Of a stretch of 64,000 nucleotides of DNA, positions 29,961 through 38,139 are shown piece after piece (position 1 is the stretch's first letter; every line of letters starts with the position of its first letter). Below the pieces are notes generated by a model that was not told the origin of the DNA, ran no database searches, and worked only from the letters and a program-made list of their open reading frames with translations. A program made the translations under genes and the position numbers. The DNA comes from Rhizobium sp. Leaf371 (GTDB taxonomy: Bacteria > Pseudomonadota > Alphaproteobacteria > Rhizobiales > Rhizobiaceae): positions 62,001-126,000 of the forward strand of contig NZ_LMQB01000023.1 in assembly GCF_001424045.1 (NCBI RefSeq), read 5' to 3'.

Positions 29961-30632
29961 TCAGCTCCAGTCGATGCAGTAGCCCAGGAAGCGCTTGCTA
30001 TCGATCGGGTCGAAGCCGAGCTTCTTGCGCAGCTTCTTGCGCAGCTTGCTGATGTGGCTTTCGACGACGTTCTCTTCGACGTCCTCGTCGAAGATGCCGT
30101 AGATCGCGTTGAAGATCTGCGACTTCGAGACGCGACGGCCGCGGTTTGCGACCAGATATTCCAGGATGCGGCGCTCGCGGCGCGGCAAGGCGAAGGTGTC
30201 GCCTTCGATTTCGGGATCACGACCGTCGGAGAAGACGCGGATCGCACCGATATCGGTGAAGTTGGAGAGGGACTTCAGGCGGCGGCGGATCGCCGCTGCA
30301 CGGGCGAGGATCTCGCGGGGATGGACCGGCTTGCGCACGACATCATCGACACCGCAGTCGAAGAAGGCGAGCGTGGCTTCCAGCGACGGGGTGTCGCTGA
30401 TGGCGATGACCGGTGCCGTGGACCGATCGCGGATCGCCCGGGGAAGGGTCATGGCCCGTTCGCCCTGACCGATCAGGAACGCTTCGACAGCGTCGATATC
30501 GCTGTCGGCGGCGGTGGAAACCCAGTCGCCGAATTCCTTGGGATCAAACCCGGTGGAGGGTACACCTTCCCGTCCGAAGAGAGAGGTATATCCGTCTTTT
30601 ACAAGTTCACGTTCATCAACCACTACGATCAT
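29961..30632 (-). CDS. ftcR: flagellar transcriptional regulator FtcR/Rem (orphan OmpR-type response regulator)
   Basis: A 223-residue regulator. [20 protein letters not shown] opens a degenerate receiver domain in which the acidic phosphoacceptor site is not conserved. A winged-helix domain follows ([32 protein letters not shown]...[16 protein letters not shown], about 142-200). In rhizobia and Brucella this is the class IB activator, under VisNR control, that switches on class II flagellar genes. The ATG at 30632 gives the family length, with GGAGCGG 5 bases before it. It has its own promoter region of 293 bases. Confidence 0.95.
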   Translation of the reverse strand: MIVVVDERELVKDGYTSLFGREGVPSTGFDPKEFGDWVSTAADSDIDAVEAFLIGQGERAMTLPRAIRDRSTAPVIAISDTPSLEATLAFFDCGVDDVVRKPVHPREILARAAAIRRRLKSLSNFTDIGAIRVFSDGRDPEIEGDTFALPRRERRILEYLVANRGRRVSKSQIFNAIYGIFDEDVEENVVESHISKLRKKLRKKLGFDPIDSKRFLGYCIDWS

Positions 30633-30661
30633 TCGTCCGCTCCGAATCAGTATGGTGTTTT

Positions 30662-30676
30662 CCAATACGTCATTGG
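30662..30676. promoter_or_regulatory. CCAAT-N5-ATTGG dyad upstream of ftcR
   Basis: A perfect 5-bp dyad, CCAATACGTCATTGG, is centred 37 bases upstream of the ftcR start. It is a candidate binding site for an activator such as VisNR, or a leader hairpin. Confidence 0.4.
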
Positions 30677-30925
30677 TACGAATCGTGGCGTCTTGTCACA
30701 ATTAGAGGGTTTGGGTGGGTAGAAATGGTACTAGCTGCGGGGTCTCACACCGATTTGATCAAGATATAGTGGCTCATTTCGGCACAACGACTAGAAATCC
30801 TGTGGAAAGGTTAACGCGTGTTAATGTCAGCCATTGCACGCGCCGCAATTGCGCCAAAAAATCTGCGCCGAAGCACGCCAAGAAATGACAGGTTTGAAAT
30901 CGCATAGGTTGTTCTATGAAGCACG

Positions 30926-31582
30926 CTACTGACAGAACGACGCCGCGTTGGGGGTCCATTTCCCATAGCCTGTCGCGACCAGATTGGCGATCACCCGGCA
31001 GACATATCGCTTCTGCGCGGGATCGTTGTTGGGCCCGGCGTGATATCGGGCGACAGCCATGGTCCATGTCTCGTGTCGCGCATGCAGGTTTGCCAGAAAG
31101 CGGGCCGCATATTCGACGTTCGAGCGAGGGTCGAGCATCGCCTCGGGCGACGCAAAATTCTCTCCGTGGTAGCGATAATTGATCTGCATGCAACCGAGAT
31201 CGATGAGCTTTGCGCCCTCCGCCCTCGCCGTCTGGAACCGTTGCAGCACCTCGGCCGCGCTGGAGGCGAACACCGCCTTGCCGTCGATGTTCATGGCATA
31301 AGGCTGCAGCGACCCCTTGCGGCCCGTCTCCGTCAGCCCCACCGAATAGAGGATGCCCTCGGGAATTCCGTACTTGGCCGCCGCCGCGATGATCTGGCCT
31401 TCGCACAAGCCGGCATCCGAGCCCGCGCCCGAACCCGCCCCGGAGCCGGATGCCGCCTGCGCGGAGACTGGAGCGCTAGAAATAAAGCTCGTCAGAAGGG
31501 CCAGGCTGAGGCGCAGCAGAGGCTTCGCGAAGCGCGTCTTGTCTTGTCCGCCCGTCATCCGCATTCCGTTGTCCCGTGCCAT
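30926..31582 (-). CDS. lytic transglycosylase (SLT domain), flagellar locus
   Basis: A 218-residue periplasmic muramidase. Residues about 17-42 form a signal peptide, followed by a Gly/Ser/Ala linker. The SLT domain has the catalytic Glu in YSVGLTETGR (E85), DLGCMQINYRYH (about 144) and ARYHAGPNND. It probably opens the peptidoglycan for the rod, replacing the hydrolase half of FlgJ, which is missing from the rod-binding protein at 20258. The ATG at 31582 is chosen for its GGAGAAGG ribosome site. This makes the signal peptide overlap the last 107 bases of fliK in another frame. Confidence 0.85.
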   Translation of the reverse strand: MARDNGMRMTGGQDKTRFAKPLLRLSLALLTSFISSAPVSAQAASGSGAGSGAGSDAGLCEGQIIAAAAKYGIPEGILYSVGLTETGRKGSLQPYAMNIDGKAVFASSAAEVLQRFQTARAEGAKLIDLGCMQINYRYHGENFASPEAMLDPRSNVEYAARFLANLHARHETWTMAVARYHAGPNNDPAQKRYVCRVIANLVATGYGKWTPNAASFCQ

Positions 31583-33239
31583 TCCGGCCTTCTCCGCCAT
31601 TGCCGGCCGCAAGGCCGCCCTGGGTGTCGCGTCCGTTCTGTGATGGCTGCTGCTGGTTGCCCTGCGGCTGGGAAGAGCCGTCATTGCCGCTCGCGCTGTC
31701 GGATGGCGTGAAGATGACGTTGACCTGATCGACCTGGAAGCCTTGTGCGCGCAGCGCCTTGATCATCGCATCCTGGTCGTCGGTGAGCTGGCGGTAGGCC
31801 TCGCCCGTCTGGACGCGAAGATCGATCTGCAGCTCGTCGTCTCGGAGACGCAGCGTCGCCGTGACGAGTCCGAGGTCGATCGGATGCATCTGGATCTTGA
31901 GGGTGTTGACCACCTTGCCTGTTGCGCCATCGGCACCCGGAAGGCTCGTATTGGCCTGGAGCGACTGCGTGGGGTCGCCATTGCCGGTAATGGCCGCGGC
32001 AACGGCCTGGGCATTGGCGGTCATCGGCAGGGAGCTGCCGAGCGTCGGCGCGATGCCGAGATAGCGGCGGGCATCCAGCACGGTGACGGTATCGGCCTTG
32101 GCGCTTGCCTGTTCATTTGCCGGGGTGGACACCGTCCGTTCGGCATCCGGCCGCAGCGACATCGGTACGACCTTGCCATCCGCACGCGCGAACCGGAACA
32201 CCTGGTCGGCGCCCTCCGTCGATGTCGGCAGGGTTGTGGCATGCGCTGATGCCGCCGGCATCGCCTGGTTCGTCTTCTCGCCCGCGAGCTTCGCGCTTCT
32301 CGGGCCGGTCTCCGACGCCAGGGTTGTTTTCTCGACCGGCGTAGTCTGCGCAGGCGGCGTCGTGACCGGACCGAGAATGGCCATGAGGCTGCGAATATCG
32401 GCCTCTGCCGCCGGCGTCGCCGCTGCGGCATCCGCCGCCATGGTCATAGCCTCCGGCTTGGTCTCATTCACCGCACGCTGATCGGTGCCCGAGGCCTTCG
32501 ATTCGTGAGCCGTTTCCCGATCGATGTCGGTGGTCGCGTCGGCGGTCTCGCCGGACGTGTCGACCGCCGTCTGCGCTGGCCCGGTCGGCAGAGGCGTTAC
32601 GACGGACGTTGCCTCTGCGGTTTTGATCGCCGAGAGTGCGGCGTCCTTCAGCTGGGAGTCCGGCTCCGGCGTGGCGTCTTTCACTGTGACGATCGATGCC
32701 GCCTCGTTCGCAGCCAGCAATGCTTTCGCCGTTCGGGAAGCGGCAGCCTGCAGGCGATCGGCCTTCTCGGCAAGACGCTCTGGTGCTGCAGCCGTGTCGG
32801 CGCTCGGCGCTTTCGCATCATCGACGGACGTTGCAGCGGCATTCGAAGCCGTCTCGTTTTTGATGGCCTTCAAAGCGAGGGTGGCAGAGAGTGTGGCCGC
32901 GGCCGACAGCCGCACCGACGGTGCGGAGGCTGCCTGCGGCCTCTTCCGATCGGCGCCCTCGGCGTTCCCGAAGACATTTGCGGTCGATGCTTCCGTCAGC
33001 AGCCCTTTCCGGCTGCCGGCGCTTTCGGCGGACGTCTCCTTCAGGGGCTCATCCCGTGTGTCCGCGATCTGGTTTGCGGATGTGTCTGTCGTTGCAGTCG
33101 TCTCGCGTCCGTTCTCGAGATCGGCAAAGGCCTTCTGAAAAGCCGCGCCGCCTTCGGCATCGCCCTGGCGGCTCTTGACGGCGGAAACGCTGGCGCGTGG
33201 CGTTCTTGCTGCCGGCAGCGCTTCATCAAGGGAATTCAT
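31476..33239 (-). CDS. fliK: flagellar hook-length control protein FliK (formerly MotD)
   Basis: A 587-residue protein with a long low-complexity Ala/Thr/Ser-rich N-terminal region (about 1-430) that acts as a molecular ruler. The C-terminal FliK switch domain follows: KIQMHPIDLGLVTATLRLRDDELQIDLRVQTGEAYRQL...MIKALRAQGFQVDQVNVIF (about 445-515). A Gln/Gly/Asn-rich tail ends it. In S. meliloti the homologue was first called MotD. It starts one base after motC. Its 3' end overlaps the transglycosylase gene. Confidence 0.92.
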   Translation of the reverse strand: MNSLDEALPAARTPRASVSAVKSRQGDAEGGAAFQKAFADLENGRETTATTDTSANQIADTRDEPLKETSAESAGSRKGLLTEASTANVFGNAEGADRKRPQAASAPSVRLSAAATLSATLALKAIKNETASNAAATSVDDAKAPSADTAAAPERLAEKADRLQAAASRTAKALLAANEAASIVTVKDATPEPDSQLKDAALSAIKTAEATSVVTPLPTGPAQTAVDTSGETADATTDIDRETAHESKASGTDQRAVNETKPEAMTMAADAAAATPAAEADIRSLMAILGPVTTPPAQTTPVEKTTLASETGPRSAKLAGEKTNQAMPAASAHATTLPTSTEGADQVFRFARADGKVVPMSLRPDAERTVSTPANEQASAKADTVTVLDARRYLGIAPTLGSSLPMTANAQAVAAAITGNGDPTQSLQANTSLPGADGATGKVVNTLKIQMHPIDLGLVTATLRLRDDELQIDLRVQTGEAYRQLTDDQDAMIKALRAQGFQVDQVNVIFTPSDSASGNDGSSQPQGNQQQPSQNGRDTQGGLAAGNGGEGRNGTGQRNADDGRTRQDALREASAAPQPGPSDELYF

Positions 33240-33240
33240 T

Positions 33241-34566
33241 CTACATATCCTCCCGAAGCAAGGCGTCGATCTCGCCCAGCTTGTTCTTTCCGCTCGTCAG
33301 AAATGTCGCCAGCGCCGGATCGGCATCCGCCGCAACCGATGGCCCGGCTTCGGCTTGCGCCGTCTGGGACGCCGTGGGCACCGCCGGGGCTGCAAAGGGG
33401 CTGTCGTTGCTGCCGGATCCCGAAAGGACTTCGGGAGACAATGTTTGTGACGACGGTGTATCAGCCTGAGCTTGTGCTGAACTGTCGATCGACGCCTCGA
33501 CCTTTGGAACCGGAGCGCGCAGGACCTCCCGCGCGACCGTCTGGGCGGCCTCTTTCAGGCTGCGGTCACGCGCCGAGAGTTCGGCATCGGGGATGGACTC
33601 GATGTCCTTGACCGCGTCGAGAATGCCGGTCGTCGGCACGTCCACAAGGTTCGAATAGAAGCTTGCAAGCGCGTTCGGCTCGGTATCCGCCGGCGCGGAC
33701 AGGGCCGCGGCCCGCTCGGAGGCAAGCTTCGTCAACGGTTTCAGACCCGCGATCGCCGCATTGCGCGCGAGGCGCAGAAAGACTTCGCGCTGGCGCGGCC
33801 TGTCCATGAAGGACAGGATCTCCTCAATCCTCTCCCGCGTGCGATCGCCATAGCTCGCAACCGCAAGTTCCACGAAGATATCGGCGAACTGGCCGGCATA
33901 GGGCGATGTCATGAAACGGCGCGTGTAGGAAAGCGAATAGCGCAACGCCTCGTCGATCTTGCCGGCGCGCGTGCTGAGCATGAGGGATCGGCGGAGAGCT
34001 GCTTCCTCGATATTCGTGCCTGGCGCGACCAGCCGGGCCCAGTCATAGGCCTTCACGGCCTTGCGCGGATCCTGCTGGGACACCGCATTGCCATAGACGA
34101 GAAAGAGATAGGGACCGATCGGCGCGTTCTTGTACTCGTCGATGGTCTTCGACAGCGTTTCCACGACCAGACCGCCCTTGCCGTTCAGGTACTGGCCGAG
34201 AGAATCTGTGATGCGATTGTCGAAGTTGCCGTCGATGTCGCGCCTTGCGAGATAGGCGAGCGTCTTCGGATTGCCGCCGCTCATCGCGTAGATCAGCGCC
34301 GCATCGACGTTGCGGGGATCAGCAAAGACGCTGCGGTCGGCCGCCATCAGGCGCTTGTCGATGGCGCCCAGCATGAACTGCTGCATATCGGCGGCGGAGA
34401 GATCGCCATGCACAATGCCGTCCTGCACCAGCTGCAGCGAGCGGATCATCTTGTAGGGCGGGAGATTTTCGTCCTGTTCCCCGGCCGCACGGACGCTCGA
34501 CAGCGTTGCGAGCCACGCGGCCGATGCGCAGGCACCGAGAAAGAGGAAACGGAGGGCCTTCGTCAT
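33241..34566 (-). CDS. motC: motility protein MotC
   Basis: A 441-residue periplasmic protein (signal peptide about 1-27) known only from rhizobia and relatives. There it binds the periplasmic part of MotB and is needed for rotation, with MotE as its chaperone. The body is helical repeats (PYKMIRSLQLVQDGIVHGDLSAADMQQFMLGAIDKRLM) and the C-terminal 90 residues are Ser/Ala/Pro-rich and probably disordered. It lies 3 bases after motB. Confidence 0.92.
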   Translation of the reverse strand: MTKALRFLFLGACASAAWLATLSSVRAAGEQDENLPPYKMIRSLQLVQDGIVHGDLSAADMQQFMLGAIDKRLMAADRSVFADPRNVDAALIYAMSGGNPKTLAYLARRDIDGNFDNRITDSLGQYLNGKGGLVVETLSKTIDEYKNAPIGPYLFLVYGNAVSQQDPRKAVKAYDWARLVAPGTNIEEAALRRSLMLSTRAGKIDEALRYSLSYTRRFMTSPYAGQFADIFVELAVASYGDRTRERIEEILSFMDRPRQREVFLRLARNAAIAGLKPLTKLASERAAALSAPADTEPNALASFYSNLVDVPTTGILDAVKDIESIPDAELSARDRSLKEAAQTVAREVLRAPVPKVEASIDSSAQAQADTPSSQTLSPEVLSGSGSNDSPFAAPAVPTASQTAQAEAGPSVAADADPALATFLTSGKNKLGEIDALLREDM

Positions 34567-34569
34567 GGC

Positions 34570-35760
34570 TCAGCCCTGATTCGACTGGATGAGGATTTCG
34601 ATACGCCGGTTGGCGGCGGCGTTCGGATCCTCGGGAACCTGCAGGCGCCGGTCGGCAAAGCCGCTGATCTGGCTGACGCGGTCTTCCGCAAGGCCGCCAT
34701 GGATCAGCATGTAATAGGCGCTCTGCGCCCGATCAGCCGACAGGCGCCAATTGTCGTAGCCGCCGGCCTTGAACGGACGTGCATCGGTATGACCGCGGAT
34801 GGCAATGGCGCCGGACCGGGTCGAGAGCAGCTTGCCGATCTTCTCCATGGCAAGAACCGTCTCGCGCTCCGGAACGGCCGAGCCGAGGCCGAACATCGGG
34901 GTATTGCTCTGCTCGCTGATCGAGACCAGCAATCCACCTTCGGTCGGCGTGACCAGGAGGCCCTCGGCAAGCTTGCCGGCCGCCCCGCCGATTTCCTTCT
35001 CGATCGCTTCCTTCAGTTCGGATGCCGCCTTGGTCTCGGCGACCGACGGCGCGGGTTTCGGCGTTGCCGGGTCGTTGGCGGCGACCATCGCATCGCCCTT
35101 GGCTTCGCTCTTGCCGTCCCCGACATTGTCAGCCGCACCGTTGCCGGTCTTGTCGCCGGCCGCCGATCCGGTCTCGGCGACCTTCTTCAGCTCAACCTGC
35201 TTCGCCCAGAAATCGGGATCGAACGGGTCGCGATAGGCTTCGCCGCCGGAGGCGCCGGTGGCCGGACCCGATGTGGAGGCACCGCCATCGCCCTTGGAGC
35301 TGATATTGGTTTCGCGCCCGACTTCGCTGGCGATTTCGGAGAGCACGGAATAGGGGTTTTCGAAAAAGTCGGCGTCGGAATACTTCGTTTCCTCGCCGGA
35401 GGTCGCGGATTCGTCCTCGCCGGATTTCGCCGATCCGCCGCTCTTCGGCTGGTTGCCATCGACCTTGGACCGCGCCTGCGTCTCTTCGCCCTGGGCGTCC
35501 TTGGCCGGCTCCTTCACACCCTTTTCCGAAGGCTCCTGCTGCGTCAGCTGGACCGGATTGAAATAGGAGGCGATGGCGGCCTTGGTCTTCGGGTTTGACG
35601 CATTGATCAGCCACATGACCAGGAAGAAGGCCATCATGGCGGTCATGAAGTCGGCATAGGCGATCTTCCACGCGCCGCCATGGCTGCCGCCATGGGCGGC
35701 CGCATGTCGCTTGATGATGATGATTTCGTTCTTGCCGTGATGGCTGTTGCTCTCGCTCAT
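34570..35760 (-). CDS. motB: flagellar stator protein MotB
   Basis: A 396-residue stator subunit. KIAYADFMTAMMAFFLVMWLINAS (32-55) is the single membrane helix with the proton-accepting Asp (D37). The C-terminal OmpA-like peptidoglycan-binding domain shows IRGHTDARPFKAGGYDNWRLSADRAQSAYYML (about 314-345). The linker of about 200 Ser/Ala/Asp-rich residues is longer than in enterics and is where MotC is thought to act. Its ATG overlaps the stop of the FliH-like gene (ATGA). MotA is encoded separately at 50812. Confidence 0.95.
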   Translation of the reverse strand: MSESNSHHGKNEIIIIKRHAAAHGGSHGGAWKIAYADFMTAMMAFFLVMWLINASNPKTKAAIASYFNPVQLTQQEPSEKGVKEPAKDAQGEETQARSKVDGNQPKSGGSAKSGEDESATSGEETKYSDADFFENPYSVLSEIASEVGRETNISSKGDGGASTSGPATGASGGEAYRDPFDPDFWAKQVELKKVAETGSAAGDKTGNGAADNVGDGKSEAKGDAMVAANDPATPKPAPSVAETKAASELKEAIEKEIGGAAGKLAEGLLVTPTEGGLLVSISEQSNTPMFGLGSAVPERETVLAMEKIGKLLSTRSGAIAIRGHTDARPFKAGGYDNWRLSADRAQSAYYMLIHGGLAEDRVSQISGFADRRLQVPEDPNAAANRRIEILIQSNQG

Positions 35761-36410
35761 GCTATCACTTTCCGTACGGTGTCAGCCCAGGCCGACAGCC
35801 GGGTCATCAGGATCGAATCGCCGAATTCGGCGGAGAGGTCGATGTCATCGGTTTCGACATGGCGGAAGGTCACTTCCGTGTCCGAAAGACGCGTCTCGAG
35901 CGCCTGGAACATCCGGGCCGGGCCGCGCACGGTGATCTTCACCGCGTCGCCATCGATGGAATGGCGGATGGCGGCCGCAAGCGACTCCACGGCTTTTTCG
36001 GTCAGCGTTTCCTGCAGGATCGGCGCGAGAACCTGGGCCGTCTGCTCGCAGATCATGCCGGCGAGCAGCGAACCGATCTCGCTGAAGCGCTGATGGATCA
36101 TCGCGGCGGCCTGGTTCTCGAGGCGCTCGCGGATGGTTTCGCACTCGGCTTCGTGTTGTGCGCGCAAGGCGGCGATCTCCGCCTGGTGGCGGGCGCGCAT
36201 CTCCATTTCGGCATGTTCGCGGCCGCGCCCGTAGGCGCTCTGGCGTTCGGCCTCGATATCGATGACCGGCTCCGGCGGTGCCTTGACGACCGGGCGCGTG
36301 TCGCGCGAGACGGGTTCTTCGATGTCGGGAAAATAGGTTTTCGGCACGCGCGTCAGGTCCACCTTCGGCGCGCTGAAATCCTTGAGATATCGGGAGAGTG
36401 GCGCCGTCAT
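35757..36410 (-). CDS. putative FliH-like export ATPase regulator
   Basis: A 217-residue protein. After a Pro-rich N-terminus comes a charged helix with small-residue spacing (AERQSAYGRGREHAEMEMRARHQAEIAALRAQHEAE, about 65-100), as in FliH. The C-terminal domain KITVRGPARMFQALETRL...HVETDDIDLSAEFGDSILMTRLSAWADTVRKV resembles the FliH/YscL/V-ATPase subunit E fold. FliH recruits and restrains FliI. The gene is usually called hypothetical in rhizobia, and no other FliH is visible here. It starts the motB operon. Identity rests on pattern and context. Confidence 0.55.
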   Translation of the reverse strand: MTAPLSRYLKDFSAPKVDLTRVPKTYFPDIEEPVSRDTRPVVKAPPEPVIDIEAERQSAYGRGREHAEMEMRARHQAEIAALRAQHEAECETIRERLENQAAAMIHQRFSEIGSLLAGMICEQTAQVLAPILQETLTEKAVESLAAAIRHSIDGDAVKITVRGPARMFQALETRLSDTEVTFRHVETDDIDLSAEFGDSILMTRLSAWADTVRKVIA

Positions 36411-36718
36411 CGTTGCATCTCCGGCATCGCCCGTCCCGCATCGTTGCGGACACAGGGTTTGCGGGCTGGGGACAACAGGCTTTCGGGGCCGAAACAACGG
36501 GTCATGGGCACGTCCGACCGTCTCCTTCTGGGCCCGTGCCGTGTCGGCAGAGCCCGGACATCTCGTTGAGCAGACAGGCGGAACGGGATCCGGAAGGCTG
36601 CAAGCGGCGGTACAAGGACAGGATGCACCGGCGGCCCTGCCCCGCACTGTGCGGGATCTTTGGTCCGGACGGCGCGCCTGGGAGGCGAGCACGGGCCGGA
36701 GACGGGGCTGCGAGAGGA

Positions 36719-36745
36719 GACTAGCGGGTCAAACTTGTGCGAGGG
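36719..36745 (-). promoter_or_regulatory. candidate class II flagellar promoter of the fliH-like/motB operon
   Basis: On the minus strand CCCTCGCACAAG (36745-36734), 8 bases, then GCTAGTC (36725-36719). It is the most divergent of six similar elements but keeps the 8-base spacing. It lies 309 bases before the first start codon. Confidence 0.45.
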
Positions 36746-36755
36746 TTGAAGGGTG

Positions 36756-36787
36756 TTGGACCGCGCTCGGGCAATAACGCGGTCCAA
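36756..36787 (-). terminator. terminator-like hairpin downstream of the third flagellin
   Basis: A perfect 10-bp stem, TTGGACCGCG (36756-36765) and CGCGGTCCAA (36778-36787) with a 12-base loop, lies 86 bases after the flagellin stop. No U tract follows on the minus strand, so termination would be imperfect or the hairpin serves as a 3' end stabiliser. Confidence 0.5.
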
Positions 36788-36872
36788 CCGATCCACCGAA
36801 GCCGATGACCGCGGCTCCGGCGAATGACGGCCTCGTCCCCCGACGACGGCGGAGGCAAGGCCTTGTCCGGCC

Positions 36873-37841
36873 TTACTGCTGGAAGAGGCGCAGGATATTT
36901 TCGGAGTTGGTGTTGGCGATGGAGAGCGACTGCACGCCGAGCTGCTGCTGCGTCTGCAGAGCCTTCAGGCGGGTCGATTCCTCGTTCATGTCGGCATCGA
37001 CCAGACGGCCGACGCCCTTGTCGATCACGTCGATCAGGTTGGCGACGAAGCCTTCCTGCAGGTCGATGCGCTTGGTGATGGCGCCGAGCGTGGAGGCTGC
37101 ATCCGTCAGGCCGGACAGGATCTCGTTGACGGCGGACAGCATGCCGGCAATCTGCTGCGGCGTCGTCGCCTGCGACAGTTCGATCACCGACCCGGCGGCA
37201 CTCGTGCCCCCTTGCGCGTTGATCAAGTGGTATTCGGTCGGAACGGTGCCGCCTGTGCCGTCGGGCTGATCGACCGTGATGTCCTTGGTCAGCTGACCGC
37301 GGGTCGGGTCCTGAAGATCGATCATGATCGAGGTGGACGTGTCGTAATCCAGCGTCGTCACCGAAACGGAACCGTCCGACGAACGGTTGAAGGAGCCGAC
37401 GATCGACTTGACGCCGACAGCGGTCGAGCCCGCATTGTAGAGCCAGTTTTCACCGGAGAAGGAGGCCGACTGTGCGGCGGCGGCGAGCTGGTTCTTCAGC
37501 TCGGAGAGTTCCTTGTTGATCTTGGACTTGTCGACGCCCGGCTCGCTGGCCGCAACGAGCTTGGACTGGATCTCGGTGATGACGTCGATCGAGGAGCTCA
37601 TGGCGGAATAGGACGTGTCCACCTTGGCGGCACCCAGACCAAGCGCGTCCTGGACCGTGGAGAGCGCCATGTTGTCGGAGCGCATGGTCGTTGCGATCGA
37701 CCAGTAGGCCGCGTTGTCGGACGCCGTTTCGACACGGTAGCCGGAGGAAACGCGCGCCTGGGTCTCTTCCATGGCAGTACTGATCGTGCGGAGCGTCTGC
37801 AGCGCAGCCATAGCTGCGGCATTGGTCATGATGCTGGTCAT
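36873..37841 (-). CDS. flagellin (third, most divergent copy)
   Basis: A 322-residue flagellin, 19 residues longer than the other two because of an insertion in the variable middle (about 150-230). N-terminal AALQTLRTISTAMEETQARVSSGYRV and the C-terminal helix RLVDADMNEESTRLKALQTQQQLGVQSLSIANTNSENIL are conserved; its end, LRLFQQ, differs from the LSLFR ending of the others. It is exported by the flagellar apparatus into the complex filament. Its upstream region carries two TTAA-N7-TTAA boxes (37948-37988) not found before the other copies, pointing to separate control. Confidence 0.95.
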   Translation of the reverse strand: MTSIMTNAAAMAALQTLRTISTAMEETQARVSSGYRVETASDNAAYWSIATTMRSDNMALSTVQDALGLGAAKVDTSYSAMSSSIDVITEIQSKLVAASEPGVDKSKINKELSELKNQLAAAAQSASFSGENWLYNAGSTAVGVKSIVGSFNRSSDGSVSVTTLDYDTSTSIMIDLQDPTRGQLTKDITVDQPDGTGGTVPTEYHLINAQGGTSAAGSVIELSQATTPQQIAGMLSAVNEILSGLTDAASTLGAITKRIDLQEGFVANLIDVIDKGVGRLVDADMNEESTRLKALQTQQQLGVQSLSIANTNSENILRLFQQ

Positions 37842-37947
37842 TGGGGTTCACCCTTTTTTGGAAGATCGAAAGCATGCGGCCGATGGCCCGCGACGACGAA
37901 GGAGCGTCATGCAGCTACCCGATTTACCCGATCGGCAGCGCTTCGTC

Positions 37948-37988
37948 TTAAGGATGATTTAATCGTGTTATGGTTAACAAAGATTTAA
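37948..37988 (-). promoter_or_regulatory. tandem CtrA-consensus boxes upstream of the third flagellin
   Basis: Two TTAA-N7-TTAA elements lie at 37948-37962 and 37974-37988, 11 bases apart. On the minus strand the distal one reads TTAAATCTTTGTTAACCAT, the full CtrA consensus. They are 107-147 bases upstream of the flagellin start. Confidence 0.6.
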
Positions 37989-38065
37989 GCGCGGCGCTTG
38001 GCCGTCAATCTTTATGAACAGATCTCAATCCATATTACCAGCGGATTAATATGTTGAATACAAAC

Positions 38066-38094
38066 AAAAAAAGACCGCCTCTTGCGAGACGGTC
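38066..38094 (-). terminator. rho-independent terminator of the second flagellin
   Basis: The stem 38073-38081/38086-38094 (9 bp, one G-U pair, TTGC-type tetraloop) is followed on the minus strand by an unbroken run of seven T (38072-38066). It lies 46 bases after the flagellin stop at 38140. Confidence 0.85.
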
Positions 38095-38139
38095 CTTTGT
38101 TCGGGGAGCATGAAACGCTGTCCCGCGTTCCTGCTTCTC

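Larger units (their letters stand above)
36411..36872. other. 462-base non-coding region between flagellin and FliH-like gene
   Basis: I find no credible gene here; open frames on the plus strand lack ribosome sites and protein-like composition. The region holds a terminator-like hairpin for the flagellin (36756-36787) and a candidate flagellar promoter (36719-36745). About 309 bases then remain before the FliH-like start, so the motB operon would have a long leader or a second promoter. Confidence 0.6.

Noticed and set aside
30774-31406. 210-codon minus-strand frame
   Set aside because: Shadow of the lytic transglycosylase in another frame, extending into the ftcR promoter region.
36382-36777. 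131-codon plus-strand frame between flagellin and the FliH-like gene
   Set aside because: Gly/Arg-rich composition, start inside the opposite gene and no ribosome site; treated as non-coding.
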